A stretch of 46,052 nucleotides of DNA, taken from Eubacteriales Family XIII. Incertae Sedis bacterium (GTDB taxonomy: Bacteria > Bacillota > Clostridia > Peptostreptococcales > Anaerovoracaceae). The translations under genes and the position numbers were made by a program. Shown here piece by piece: positions 15,994 to 25,812 of the stretch. The notes under the pieces are model-generated. The model was not told where the DNA came from, made no database searches, and was given only the letters and a program-made list of their open reading frames with translations. Within the stretch, counting starts at the first letter, position 1, and each line of letters starts with the position of its first letter. The stretch is from contig JAISTX010000030.1 of assembly GCA_031272365.1 (NCBI GenBank), positions 1 through 46,052 of the forward strand, in the 5' to 3' direction.

Positions 15994-16590
15994 AGGGTGG
16001 AGGGCGCAGTAGGCGTCCGTCTCGACCACCTCGAGGAAGGCGAAGGCCGCGTTCAGGTTCGGTGCCGTGACGACCAGCCCGTGTTTCCGCATAACGGCCG
16101 CAAGCGGCCCTTTTTCGAGGAGCGGCCGCCTCGCTTCGTAGTAGCGCAGCACGGCTGCCGCGAGCTCGGGCGTGCAAGTCGGCGCGAAGTCGATGAGCCC
16201 TGCCGCGCCCTGGGCCTCGCTGGCCTCCGTGACCGAAGGGATCGGCTTTTCGTACGCGGCGAAGACCATGCCGTTTTGCGGGTGCGCGTGGATGACGGCC
16301 CCGATGGCCGGGAAGTCCCGGAGCAGCCCGATGTGCATGTCCGTCTCGCGGGACAGGCCGCCTTCGCCCTCGAGGATTTTCGCCTCGTAGTCGATGAGCA
16401 GGATGTCCTTCGGCTCGAGCCGGCAGTGCTTCCCCTCGGACATCAGGGTCGGCGTGATGAGCAGCTCGCCCTCGCCCACGCGCATGCAGAAATTGCCGCC
16501 GAGGGCGTTTGTCAGCTTGCGGTCCCAAAGCTGGAGGGCCGTTTCGCACATCGCAAGCCTTTCTTCCAAATAAGAGAGAATGAGTGCCAT
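15988..16590 (-). CDS. Class II aldolase/adducin-family protein
   Basis: A 200-residue protein of the class II aldolase family (FucA, AraD and relatives). The zinc site is suggested by IHAHPQNG (two His) and by the later His in MRKHGLVV. A Glu in SRETDMHIGL corresponds to the usual catalytic/zinc region. ALGGNFCMRVGEGELLITP is the family's phosphate-binding N-terminal section. It probably cleaves or epimerises a small sugar phosphate, but the substrate is not evident. The ATG at 16590 is only 9 nt after a TATAAT box and lacks a ribosome site. It is a single-gene unit. Confidence 0.8.
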   Translation of the reverse strand: MALILSYLEERLAMCETALQLWDRKLTNALGGNFCMRVGEGELLITPTLMSEGKHCRLEPKDILLIDYEAKILEGEGGLSRETDMHIGLLRDFPAIGAVIHAHPQNGMVFAAYEKPIPSVTEASEAQGAAGLIDFAPTCTPELAAAVLRYYEARRPLLEKGPLAAVMRKHGLVVTAPNLNAAFAFLEVVETDAYCALHPL

Positions 16591-16599
16591 AATTTATTC

Positions 16600-16605
16600 A
16601 TTATA
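16600..16605 (-). promoter_or_regulatory. -10 box of the aldolase-like gene
   Basis: The minus strand has TATAAT at 16605-16600, with a weak TTCATT 17 nt upstream. The start codon at 16590 leaves room for a leader of only about 3 nt. Confidence 0.5.
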
Positions 16606-16677
16606 CAGGAAAAATGCTGAAAAATGAAGCGGTAGAAATCAGCAATTATCTGAATCTTGCGTGTATTTTGGGATATG

Positions 16678-16709
16678 TTGACAGCCTCTGTGCGTGGGGT
16701 AATAATACT
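16678..16709 (+). promoter_or_regulatory. Promoter of gdhA
   Basis: A consensus TTGACA at 16678-16683 is followed after 16-19 nt by TAATAATACT (16700-16709), which holds the -10 box. The leader to gdhA is about 70 nt. Confidence 0.55.
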
Positions 16710-16752
16710 GTAGGGAGCGGATGGCCGTTCCCAAAAGGGCGTATCAATTTGA

Positions 16753-18123
<1,371 letters not shown>

Positions 18124-18151
18124 GGTCGGCTCCCTTGCGAAACAAATGATG

Positions 18152-18181
18152 AAAAACCCCGCCGCCGAGGCGGGGTTTTTT
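18152..18181 (+). terminator. Rho-independent terminator of gdhA
   Basis: AAAACCCCGCC and GGCGGGGTTTTTT form a strong GC stem around a 5-nt loop, followed by a T run, about 30 nt after the gdhA stop. Confidence 0.93.
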
Positions 18182-18216
18182 CGAGGGTTTTTTGCTATAT
18201 TCCGTCGCTATATTTC

Positions 18217-18245
18217 TTGCATTCGGGGGGCGGTTCATATATGAT
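18217..18245 (+). promoter_or_regulatory. Promoter of the permease-corrinoid protein-methyltransferase operon
   Basis: TTGCAT (18217-18222), a 17-nt spacer, then TATGAT (18240-18245). Transcription would start near 18252, about 34 nt ahead of the permease start. No riboswitch-sized leader is present. Confidence 0.6.
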
Positions 18246-18285
18246 GCGATATGTATGGTTAACAATGCGAAGGGAGGGTTGCAAA

Positions 18286-19683
18286 ATGTCACAGTCCAAT
18301 GAACCGGCGGTAGATATCAAAAGGGAGTATTCGGTAGAGGAGCCCGTCCCGCAGGAAGCGCGGCATTACGGCTTCTGGGACATGGTGTTCACGTGGATCG
18401 GGGCGAACGCAAACACGTCGTCCTGGTACACGGGCGGCGTCGTGGCGGCGGTGGGCGTGCTTGGGGGCCTGGCCGTCATCTTCGTCGCGAACCCGATCGC
18501 CTATGCGGTCATGGCGCTGATCGGGTTCATCGGCTACAAGGTCGGCACGACGACGATGGGCCTGACGCGTGCCTCGTTCGGCATCCGCGGCTCCATCCTG
18601 CCGTCGACGCTCAACGCCGTGCAGTTCGTCGGCTGGTGCAGCGTCAACACGTTCCTCGCGGCCATCTCGATGAGCTACCTGTTCCAGATGGCGTTCGGCT
18701 GGCCGGCGTTCGGCGAGGAGGGGTCGGCGGGCAATATGATCCTGGGGGTGCTCATCTGCAGCGTCCTGCAGATCCTCATGGTGGCCATCAGCGGTTCGCA
18801 CTCCATCAAGATCGCGGAGCGCGTCGCGACGATCCTGCTGGTCGTGCTGACGGTCTGGGAGACCGTCGTGATCCTGAAAAACTTCGACATCGCGACGATC
18901 CTCGCCTGGACGCCGCCTGCGGACGTGCGCATGCCGTTTGGGGCGGCGATGGACGTCATGGTCGCCTTCAGCTTCGGCTGGATCCCTGCCATCTGCGAGT
19001 TTACGCGCTACACGAAAAACAAGAGCTCGGCGATCGCCGCGCCGATGATCGGGGCGAACGTGGCGCTGTTTTGGTTTGCGATCGTCGGCCTCCTCGGCGT
19101 GGTGGCCATGGCGACGGAGACGGGCACGTTCGACCCGAACATGTCCGACCCGTCCACCATCATGGCGACGCTCGGGCTCGGGTGGGTGGCGATGATCATC
19201 CTCATCGTGGCGACCTGCACGACGAACTGCATCAACATCTACGCGTCGTCGATGTCGCTCAACAACCTCTTCCCGCGCGTCGGCGCAAAGAAGATGATCC
19301 TCATCGTCGCGGTCATCACGGTCGCGGGCTCCCTCGTCCCGGTGGCGATCGGCAGCCTCGTTGATTATTTCATGGTGTTCCTCAGCTACGTCGGCCTCAT
19401 CTTCGCGCCGCTTCTCCCCATCATCATCCTCGACTACTATGTGGTGAAGAAGCGCGACTACGACTGGAGCCACGCGGCGAAGGTGGGCGGCAAGTACTGG
19501 TACAGCGGCGGCGTCAACTGGCGTGCGATCGCGAGCTGGGCCATCGGCGTCGTCTTCTATTTCGTCGCCATGAACATCGATTTCATCATGAATTCGCTCG
19601 GCGCGATCTACGCGACGGTCATCGTGACGGCTGTCGTCTACCTCATCGTCGTGAAGGTGGCGCCGGAAAAAATTGAACATTGA
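18286..19683 (+). CDS. NCS1-family nucleobase/hydantoin-type permease
   Basis: A 465-residue secondary transporter of the nucleobase-cation-symport-1 family (cytosine, purine, allantoin, hydantoin or thiamine permeases), with about 12 membrane helices. The amphipathic N-terminus leads into FWDMVFTWIGANANTSSW, and GLTRASFGIRGS is the family's helix 2-3 loop. Later helices include FSFGWIPAICEFTRYTKN. The start at 18286 has AGGGAGGG upstream; several earlier in-frame ATGs lack one. It is the first gene of an operon with the corrinoid protein (47-nt gap) and the MtmB-like methyltransferase. I infer that it imports the methylated substrate. Substrate class is not deducible from sequence alone. Confidence 0.87.
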   Translation: MSQSNEPAVDIKREYSVEEPVPQEARHYGFWDMVFTWIGANANTSSWYTGGVVAAVGVLGGLAVIFVANPIAYAVMALIGFIGYKVGTTTMGLTRASFGIRGSILPSTLNAVQFVGWCSVNTFLAAISMSYLFQMAFGWPAFGEEGSAGNMILGVLICSVLQILMVAISGSHSIKIAERVATILLVVLTVWETVVILKNFDIATILAWTPPADVRMPFGAAMDVMVAFSFGWIPAICEFTRYTKNKSSAIAAPMIGANVALFWFAIVGLLGVVAMATETGTFDPNMSDPSTIMATLGLGWVAMIILIVATCTTNCINIYASSMSLNNLFPRVGAKKMILIVAVITVAGSLVPVAIGSLVDYFMVFLSYVGLIFAPLLPIIILDYYVVKKRDYDWSHAAKVGGKYWYSGGVNWRAIASWAIGVVFYFVAMNIDFIMNSLGAIYATVIVTAVVYLIVVKVAPEKIEH

Positions 19684-19707
19684 ACATTGAACGTTGAACG
19701 CTGAACA
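19671..19707 (+). repeat. Heptanucleotide tandem repeat at the permease stop
   Basis: Five consecutive 7-mers of the form RNTGAAC (ATTGAAC three times, GTTGAAC, GCTGAAC) start inside the last permease codons and fill the spacer before the corrinoid gene. The first units encode the permease C-terminus KIEH and its stop. Confidence 0.85.
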
Positions 19708-19730
19708 GTGAGAAAGGAAGGCAGGTATTT

Positions 19731-20372
19731 ATGAGTGGGACATTGGCTTTGATCGGCGCGAGTCTGTACGACCCGCAGGACAAGTCGGCGGCGGAGCTGG
19801 CGCGGGAGGCGCTGGAGGGGGGCGTGCCGGCGCTGGACATCGTGGACGCGCTGAGCGCGGGCATCACGGAGCTCGGGAAGCGCTTCGAGGACATGGAGCT
19901 GTTTTTGCCGGACCTGATGATGGGCGGCAAGGCGATGCAGGAGGCGATGGAGGTCCTCACGCCGGCGCTCGAGGCGCAGGCGGGCGGCGAGGCGGCGCAG
20001 AAAAAAGTCAAGATCGTCGTGGGGAACCTGGAGGGGGACATCCACGACATCGGGCGCGACATCCTCGCGACGATGCTGCGCGTCGGCGGCATCGACGTGC
20101 TGAACATCGGCAACAACGTGAAGGCGGACACCTTCATCGACAAGGCGGAGGAGATGGGCGCCGACGCGATCGGCCTCTCGTCGCTCCTGACGACGAGCCT
20201 GCCGTACGCCAGGGACGTCGTGGGCCTGCTGGAGGCGCGCGGGCTGACCGGGAAGTACAAAGTCGTGGTCGGCGGCGGCGCGGTCACGAAGGAGTTTGCG
20301 GATTCGATCGGCGCGCTCTACGGCAGCACGGCGGTCAGCGCGGTCGATGTCATCAAGGAGGCCTGCCTATGA
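19731..20372 (+). CDS. Methyltransferase cognate corrinoid protein (MtmC/MtbC-like)
   Basis: A 213-residue cobalamin-binding shuttle protein. The N-terminal helical cap domain (B12-binding 2) occupies residues 1-90. The Rossmann-like B12 domain starts with KVKIVVGNLEGDIHDIGRD, whose D103-x-H105-x-x-G108 motif supplies the His ligand to cobalt. A later GLSSLLTTS and VGGGAVT match the family. It would accept the methyl group removed by the methyltransferase and pass it to a tetrahydrofolate- or CoM-directed methyltransferase, which is not in this window. The start at 19731 has an AAAGGAAGG site. The stop overlaps the next gene by 4 nt (ATGA). Confidence 0.92.
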   Translation: MSGTLALIGASLYDPQDKSAAELAREALEGGVPALDIVDALSAGITELGKRFEDMELFLPDLMMGGKAMQEAMEVLTPALEAQAGGEAAQKKVKIVVGNLEGDIHDIGRDILATMLRVGGIDVLNIGNNVKADTFIDKAEEMGADAIGLSSLLTTSLPYARDVVGLLEARGLTGKYKVVVGGGAVTKEFADSIGALYGSTAVSAVDVIKEACL

Positions 20373-21736
20373 ATATTTTCGAAGTGCTGCGCCGGGCGGA
20401 GACCGGCGACTACATCAAAGAAGACGATTTCAACATGAAGCTCTTCACGGAGAACAAAAAGCTCGTCGCGAAGTACGGCATCCGCTGCGACCGGGAGAAC
20501 GTGATCGTGGACGACGACGAGATGGCCGACAACCTCTTCGCGGCGGCGCTCGACCTCTGCGAGGCGATGGGGTTCCTGTGCATCGACACGAACCGCGTCA
20601 TCCGCTTTTCGCGGGAGGAGCTCCTGCTCGCGATGGAGACGGCGCCGAAGGAGATGCTGCTCGGCGAAGGGAAGGACGCGCGGGTCATGCGCGCGCGGCG
20701 CGTCGGCGACGGGCGCAAGATGACCGTCTGCGGCGGCTGCCCCGGCACGCCGCTCCCGGAGGAGCTGTTCCTCCCGATCATGATGTCCTACGCGGCGGAG
20801 CCGCTGCTCGACATCATCATCCCGGGCAGCCTCGTCAAGATCGAGGGCATGGAGGTGAAGACGGGCGGGCCGCTCGAGATCCGCGCGACCCGGCAGGAGC
20901 TGATCTGGACGCGTGAGGCGTTCGAGCGCTACGGGCGGCCGGGCACGCACATCTATGCGGCTGGCGAGAGCAGCGCGACGGCGCTCGGCACGCTCGCGAT
21001 CTGCAACGAACGGTATATGCGCACGACGGACTCGCATATGATCCCGGTGCTGTCCGAGCTCAAGACCGACTACATCCGGCTCGCGCGCGTCATGACGGGG
21101 CAGGAGTACCCCGCGTACACGACGAGCCTCATGGACCCGATCATCGGCGGGTTCGCGGGCGGGCCGGAGGGCGCGGCTATCGTCGGCGCGGCGGCCATCC
21201 TCTTCGCGACGGCCGCCTACGGCGTCCAGATGCACTGCCTGCACGCCATCCACAACAAATACGTCGCGGTCAGCACGCCGGAGGGCATGTGGATGGACAG
21301 CATCATCGGGCGGGCCTTCGCCCGCAACGCGCCCATCTCGATCCTCGCGGACGCATGGACGATGACGGGCACGGGTACGGACGAGCTGCTGTACGAGACG
21401 GCGGCGCTGGCCATCGCGCAGGAGCTGAGCTGCCTGCACACGGACGCGCTCGGCGCGACGAACGGCGTCTACCCCAACTGCTCGGGGCTGGAAAACCGCC
21501 TGTTCGCGGAGGTGGTCGACGCGGTCTTCCATCAAAACATGACGGCCGCGCGCGGCAACGAGATCGTGCGCGCGCTCGTGGGGAAATACAGGCATTCGTT
21601 TGAGGCGCCGGATTTCGGCCTGCCGTTCGACGAGGTCTACGACGCGAAGCAGATCGTGCCGCTGCCGACTTGGCAGGCGCGGTACGACCGTGTCAAAGAG
21701 GAGCTCTTCGGGATGGGGATCGAGTTCCGGTTCTGA
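20369..21736 (+). CDS. MtmB-family corrinoid methyltransferase lacking pyrrolysine
   Basis: A 455-residue protein; archaeal monomethylamine methyltransferase MtmB is about 458. Alignment from memory gives collinear matches: LLGEGKDARVMRARRVGDGRK with MtmB LGTGRDAVNVRKRSVGDKRK, MMSYAAE with HMSYALE, GRPG, TTDSH with CTDSH, SELKTD with NELKID, IIGGFAGGPEG with IFGGYAGGIEE, and EVYDAKQIVP with ECYDVKTVTP. MttB-family signatures are absent. Pyl202 of MtmB falls at about residues 195-198 (IYAA), so the amber codon is replaced by ordinary codons. The 4-nt overlap with the corrinoid gene implies coupled translation and a 1:1 complex. It is predicted to demethylate an N-methyl compound; the substrate is unknown. 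Confidence 0.85.
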   Translation: MNIFEVLRRAETGDYIKEDDFNMKLFTENKKLVAKYGIRCDRENVIVDDDEMADNLFAAALDLCEAMGFLCIDTNRVIRFSREELLLAMETAPKEMLLGEGKDARVMRARRVGDGRKMTVCGGCPGTPLPEELFLPIMMSYAAEPLLDIIIPGSLVKIEGMEVKTGGPLEIRATRQELIWTREAFERYGRPGTHIYAAGESSATALGTLAICNERYMRTTDSHMIPVLSELKTDYIRLARVMTGQEYPAYTTSLMDPIIGGFAGGPEGAAIVGAAAILFATAAYGVQMHCLHAIHNKYVAVSTPEGMWMDSIIGRAFARNAPISILADAWTMTGTGTDELLYETAALAIAQELSCLHTDALGATNGVYPNCSGLENRLFAEVVDAVFHQNMTAARGNEIVRALVGKYRHSFEAPDFGLPFDEVYDAKQIVPLPTWQARYDRVKEELFGMGIEFRF

Positions 21737-21741
21737 CCCCC

Positions 21742-23400
21742 CTATTCCAGCACCGCGCCGGTGTTTGCGGACGTGACGAGACGGGCGTACCTCGCGAGGT
21801 AGCCCGTTTTCACGCGCGGCTCGGGGTGCGTCAGCGTAGCGCGCCGGGCAGTGAGCTCTTCGTCCGAGAGCCTTACGTTCAAGGTGCGCGCGGGGATGTT
21901 GATCTCGATGACGTCCCCCTCCTGGATGAGCGCGATGGGGCCGTCGTCCTTCGCCTCTGGGCTGATGTGGCCGATGGAGGCCCCCCGCGAGGCGCCGGAG
22001 AAGCGGCCGTCCGTGAGGAGGGCGACGTCCTTGTCGAGCCCCATGCCCGCGATCGTGGACGTGGGCCCGAGCATCTCGCGCATCCCCGGGCCGCCCTTCG
22101 GGCCTTCATAACGGATCACGATCACGTCGCCCCGCCGGATCTTGCCGCCGTTGATGGCCTCCGTCGCCTCGTCCTCGGAATTGAAGACGCGCGCGGGCCC
22201 CGTGTGCGCGAGCATCTCGGGGGCGACGGCCGATTCCTTGACGACGGCGCCGCCGGGCGCGAGGTTCCCGTACAGGATGGCAAGGCCGCCCTGGTCGCGG
22301 TAGGGCTTGTCGATGGGCCGGATGACCTCCGGGTAGATGACGGGGCAGTGGGCGATGTTCTCGCCCACGGTGTAGCCCGTGACCGTCGGGACGTTCAAAA
22401 GGATCAGGCCTTTTTTGGCGAGTTCGTTCATAAGCGCGGGGATGCCGCCCGCGCGGTGCAGGTCCTCCATATGGTGGTAGCCGGACGGGGAGAGCTTCGC
22501 GAGGTAGGGCGTGCGCCGGCTCGCCTTGTCGAAGTCGGCGAGGCTGATCTCGACGCCCGCCTCGTGCGCGACCGCCGGCAGGTGGAGCGCCGTGTTCGTC
22601 GAGCCGGCCATCGCCATGTCGACGACCATCGCGTTTTCAAACGCCTCCCGCGTCAGGATGTCGCGCGGGCGGACATCCCCCGCCACGAGCTCCATGATCT
22701 TCATGCCGGCCGTTTTCGCCATGCGGATGCGCTCGCCGGAATCGCAGAGGGCGGTGCCGTTGTACGGCAGGCCCATGCCGAGCGCCTCGGTCAGGCAGTT
22801 CATCGAGTTCGCCGTGAACAGCCCGGAGCAGGAGCCGCAGCCGGGGCACGCGTTCAGCGCGATTTTCTCCAGCTCGGCGTCCGAAGAGGTGCCGCCGCGG
22901 AATTTCCCGATCTGCTCCATGATGGAGTTGAAGTCGAGCGCCCGCCCGCCCGCGTGGCCGGCGCGCATCGGCCCGCCGCTGATGAGGATGGCAGGGAGGT
23001 TGAGGCGCGCCGCCGCCATGAGCATGCCGGGCACCGTCTTGTCGCAGTTCGGTATGAGGACGAGGCCGTCGAGCTGGTGGGCGATGGCCATCGCCTCGAT
23101 GGAGTCGCAGATGAGCTCGCGGCTCGCGAGCGGGAATTTCATGCCTTCGTGGCCCATGGCGATCCCGTCGCAGATCGCGATGGCCGGGAACTCGATCGGC
23201 GTGCCGCCGCTCATGAGGATGCCGTCGCGGGCGGCGGAAGCGATGCGGTCCAACAGTTTGTGGCCCGGCACGACGTCGTTTTGCGAGTTGACCACGCCGA
23301 TGAGCGGGCGGTCGATCTCGCTCTTTGTATAACCCATGCCGTAGAAGAGCGCGCGCGTCGCCGCGCCGCCCGGCCCTGCTTTCACTTTGTCTGAATTCAT
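21742..23400 (-). CDS. ilvD: Dihydroxy-acid dehydratase
   Basis: A 552-residue IlvD/Edd-family Fe-S enzyme that dehydrates 2,3-dihydroxy-isovalerate and -methylvalerate in valine and isoleucine synthesis. Cluster and metal residues lie in [11 protein letters not shown] and [42 protein letters not shown] and [13 protein letters not shown] are also standard. Length is normal. The start at 23400 overlaps the nnrD stop (ATGA), and an AGGAG site lies within the end of nnrD. It is the last gene of mgtE-nnrD-ilvD. Other ilv genes are not in the window. It converges on the methyltransferase gene with a 5-nt gap and no obvious terminator. Confidence 0.95.
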   Translation of the reverse strand: MNSDKVKAGPGGAATRALFYGMGYTKSEIDRPLIGVVNSQNDVVPGHKLLDRIASAARDGILMSGGTPIEFPAIAICDGIAMGHEGMKFPLASRELICDSIEAMAIAHQLDGLVLIPNCDKTVPGMLMAAARLNLPAILISGGPMRAGHAGGRALDFNSIMEQIGKFRGGTSSDAELEKIALNACPGCGSCSGLFTANSMNCLTEALGMGLPYNGTALCDSGERIRMAKTAGMKIMELVAGDVRPRDILTREAFENAMVVDMAMAGSTNTALHLPAVAHEAGVEISLADFDKASRRTPYLAKLSPSGYHHMEDLHRAGGIPALMNELAKKGLILLNVPTVTGYTVGENIAHCPVIYPEVIRPIDKPYRDQGGLAILYGNLAPGGAVVKESAVAPEMLAHTGPARVFNSEDEATEAINGGKIRRGDVIVIRYEGPKGGPGMREMLGPTSTIAGMGLDKDVALLTDGRFSGASRGASIGHISPEAKDDGPIALIQEGDVIEINIPARTLNVRLSDEELTARRATLTHPEPRVKTGYLARYARLVTSANTGAVLE

Positions 23401-24317
23401 GTCCTGACTCCTTTCCTGCGGCCTGCTGACGGGCAGCCTGCCTCCACCATCGCATACGCTATGTAAAGGGCGATATCGCCCGCTGTGACCCCTGCCTCCC
23501 CCAGCTCCGCCGCCGCGAGGTCGCCCGCGAGGCCATGGAGGTAGACGCCGGCCGCCGCCGCTTCGCCCGGCGCGAAGCCCTGCCCGAGCAGCGAGGCGAT
23601 GACGCCCGTCAGCACGTCGCCGCTGCCGCCGGTGGCCATCCCCGGGTTGCCCGTGGTGTTGACGCGCGCCTCCGGGGCCGCTGTGCCGGATGCCTCGGAC
23701 GCCACCAGCGTGCCGGCGCCCTTGAGCACGACCGTCGCCGCGCCGTATTTCCCCTGCAGCGCCGCGAGCGCGCCCAGCCGGTCCTTTTGCACGTCCGCCG
23801 CTGTGCGCCAGGGCCCGTCAGGGCCGCCGGCGCCCGCGAGCAGCCTCGCCGCCTCGCCGGGGTGCGGCGTGAGTACGGCACCCGCACCGGGAAGCGGAAC
23901 CTCGTCCGAAGCCGCCAGGATATTCAGCGCGTCCGCGTCGAGTACAAGCGGCTTCCCGCCACACGTCGCCAGCACGCGCGCCACCAGCGCCCGCGCTGCC
24001 TCGCCCGTCCCCAGCCCGGGCCCGACCGCGGCAGCGTCGTACGCGGCCAGATCAAGGCCGCTGCCGCGGCCCGTGCACATCGCCTCCGGCACCGCCGTCT
24101 GCACGATCGGCCACAACGCCTCGTCGATCGAAACCGTCACAAGCCCGCTGCCCGCCCGCAGCGCCGCCCGCGCGCACAGGACCGCCGCGCCGGCCATGCC
24201 CGGCGAGCCGGCCACGATGAGCACGCGCCCGAAATCGCCTTTGTGCGCGTCGCTGCGCCGGCGGTGCGCCCCAAGCAGCGCCTTCACTTCCTTCGCTGTG
24301 ATCTCCCCCGCCTTCAT
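23397..24317 (-). CDS. nnrD: ADP/ATP-dependent NAD(P)H-hydrate dehydratase
   Basis: A 306-residue ribokinase-fold enzyme repairing hydrated NAD(P)H. Motifs are [15 protein letters not shown], the substrate-site segment [13 protein letters not shown], and the nucleotide-binding [18 protein letters not shown] with the catalytic Asp in GSGD. The N-terminal NnrE epimerase domain found in many fused bacterial proteins is absent, so this is the dehydratase domain alone. I prefer the ATG at 24317, 4 nt after the mgtE stop; an in-frame TTG at 24332 would overlap mgtE. It lies in an operon between mgtE and ilvD. Confidence 0.88.
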   Translation of the reverse strand: MKAGEITAKEVKALLGAHRRRSDAHKGDFGRVLIVAGSPGMAGAAVLCARAALRAGSGLVTVSIDEALWPIVQTAVPEAMCTGRGSGLDLAAYDAAAVGPGLGTGEAARALVARVLATCGGKPLVLDADALNILAASDEVPLPGAGAVLTPHPGEAARLLAGAGGPDGPWRTAADVQKDRLGALAALQGKYGAATVVLKGAGTLVASEASGTAAPEARVNTTGNPGMATGGSGDVLTGVIASLLGQGFAPGEAAAAGVYLHGLAGDLAAAELGEAGVTAGDIALYIAYAMVEAGCPSAGRRKGVRT

Positions 24318-24321
24318 CCCG

Positions 24322-25725
24322 TCAAATCCCAAACATGAAAGACGCCAAGGTGAAATAGGCGAAGCACGCGAACGTGTCCGTCAAGGACGAGATGAACGGC
24401 GCCGCCATGAGCGCCGGGTCGATGCCGATCTTCTTCGCGAGCAGCGGCAGCAGCCCGCCGAGGCATTTCGCGATCACGATGATGATGAGCTGCGCGCCGC
24501 AGGCCGTGATGGCGACCTTGAAGCTCTCCTGGTCCAGGAAATGGATCTTGCAGAGGTTGATCGCGGACAGGGCGCCCGCGACGACGAGGCCGATGCGAAA
24601 CTCCCGGAACAGCACGCGCGGCGCGTCCTTGAGCTCGATCTCGCCGACCGCAAGCCCGCGGATGACGAGCGTCGAGGCCTGCGACCCCGAATTGCCGCCC
24701 GTGCCCATGAGCAGCGGGAGGTAGATCGCGAGGCTTGTCACCTTCGCGAGCGTCGTCTCGAAATGCGCGATCACGAGCCCCGTGAACATCGCCGAGACCA
24801 TCAAGAGGATCAGCCAGGGCAGCCGGCTCTTGACCTGGTGGAAGATGCCCGAGTCGAAGTACTCCTTGTCGGACCTGTCGATGACGCCGCCCATGCGCTC
24901 GATGTCCTCCGTCGTCTCCTCCTCGATGACGTCCAGGATGTCGTCGACCGTGATGATGCCGACGAGCCTTTTTTCGTTGTCCACGACGGGCATCGCCAGG
25001 AAGCCGTATTTTTTGAACGCCTCCGACACCACCTCGCGGTCGTCGAAGACGTTCACGAAAACCGCGTCCTCGACCATGAGGTCGGCGAGCAGCACCTCCG
25101 CGTCCCGCGTCACGAGCGAGCGCAGCGACACGATCCCGAGCAGCCGCCGCCCGCGGTCCTTCACATAGCACGTGTAGACGGTCTCCGAATCCATGCCGAC
25201 CTTCTTGATGTGCGCGAGCGCCTCGCCGACGTCCCATTCCTGCTTCAGCGTGATGTAGTCGGGCGTCATGAGCGACCCCGCGCTGTCCTCCGGGTAGTTC
25301 AAGAAGGTGTTGATGAGCTTGCGCTCCTCGCGCGTCGCCCGCTCGAGGATCTTGTCCACGATGTTGGCCGGCAGCTCCTCGAGCACGTCGATCATGTCGT
25401 CGAAGTCCATCTCCGCGATGATCGAGCCGACCTCCTTGTCCGTGATGCGCGTGATGATGCCCTGCTGGTCGTCCGAGGAAAGCCGCGAAAACACCTCCGC
25501 CGCCTCGTCCTTCGGCAGCATGCGGAACAGGATGATCGCCATCTCGATGCCGAGCTCGTCCTCCGTCTCCTCGATGACCTCCGCCGCGTCCGCCTCGTTC
25601 AAGGAAAGCAAGTTTTGGCGCGCGCGGATATACTTCTTCGCGTCAAGAAGCTTGATGATCTCGTCCCGGACCTCTTCGAAAGAGGTTTCCTCGTAGGTTT
25701 TTTCCGCCTTTTCCGCTTCGGACAT
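24322..25725 (-). CDS. mgtE: Magnesium transporter
   Basis: A 467-residue MgtE-family Mg2+ channel. The N-terminal superhelical domain contains SRLSSDDQQGIITRI-type repeats. A pair of CBS domains follows (SLMTPDYITL..., VDDILDVIEEE), which sense cytoplasmic Mg2+. The C-terminal half has five membrane helices with the pore-helix region LPLLMGTGGNSGSQAST. The start at 25725 has GAGGGA upstream. A possible upstream ATG at 25770 lies before the predicted transcription start (-10 box at 25771-25776), so it is excluded. It is first in an operon with nnrD and ilvD and divergent from proA. Confidence 0.93.
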   Translation of the reverse strand: MSEAEKAEKTYEETSFEEVRDEIIKLLDAKKYIRARQNLLSLNEADAAEVIEETEDELGIEMAIILFRMLPKDEAAEVFSRLSSDDQQGIITRITDKEVGSIIAEMDFDDMIDVLEELPANIVDKILERATREERKLINTFLNYPEDSAGSLMTPDYITLKQEWDVGEALAHIKKVGMDSETVYTCYVKDRGRRLLGIVSLRSLVTRDAEVLLADLMVEDAVFVNVFDDREVVSEAFKKYGFLAMPVVDNEKRLVGIITVDDILDVIEEETTEDIERMGGVIDRSDKEYFDSGIFHQVKSRLPWLILLMVSAMFTGLVIAHFETTLAKVTSLAIYLPLLMGTGGNSGSQASTLVIRGLAVGEIELKDAPRVLFREFRIGLVVAGALSAINLCKIHFLDQESFKVAITACGAQLIIIVIAKCLGGLLPLLAKKIGIDPALMAAPFISSLTDTFACFAYFTLASFMFGI

Positions 25726-25770
25726 TTTTCCCTCGCAGCCATTTTTTCCGTTGCCGGACCGCAACAACAT

Positions 25771-25779
25771 AGTATATCA
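25771..25779 (-). promoter_or_regulatory. Extended -10 promoter of the mgtE operon
   Basis: The minus strand reads TGaTATACT at 25779-25771, giving a leader of about 40 nt to mgtE. The proA gene starts divergently 34 bp further on, so its promoter must overlap this region. Confidence 0.55.
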
Positions 25780-25812
25780 TATGAATACACAGAACCAGGA
25801 GGAGGTTTTTCG

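Noticed and set aside
20369-21736. Pyrrolysine-encoding amber codon in the MtmB-like gene
   Set aside because: The gene is open throughout with no internal TAG, and ordinary codons occupy the Pyl position. No pylS, pylT or pylBCD genes are seen in the window.
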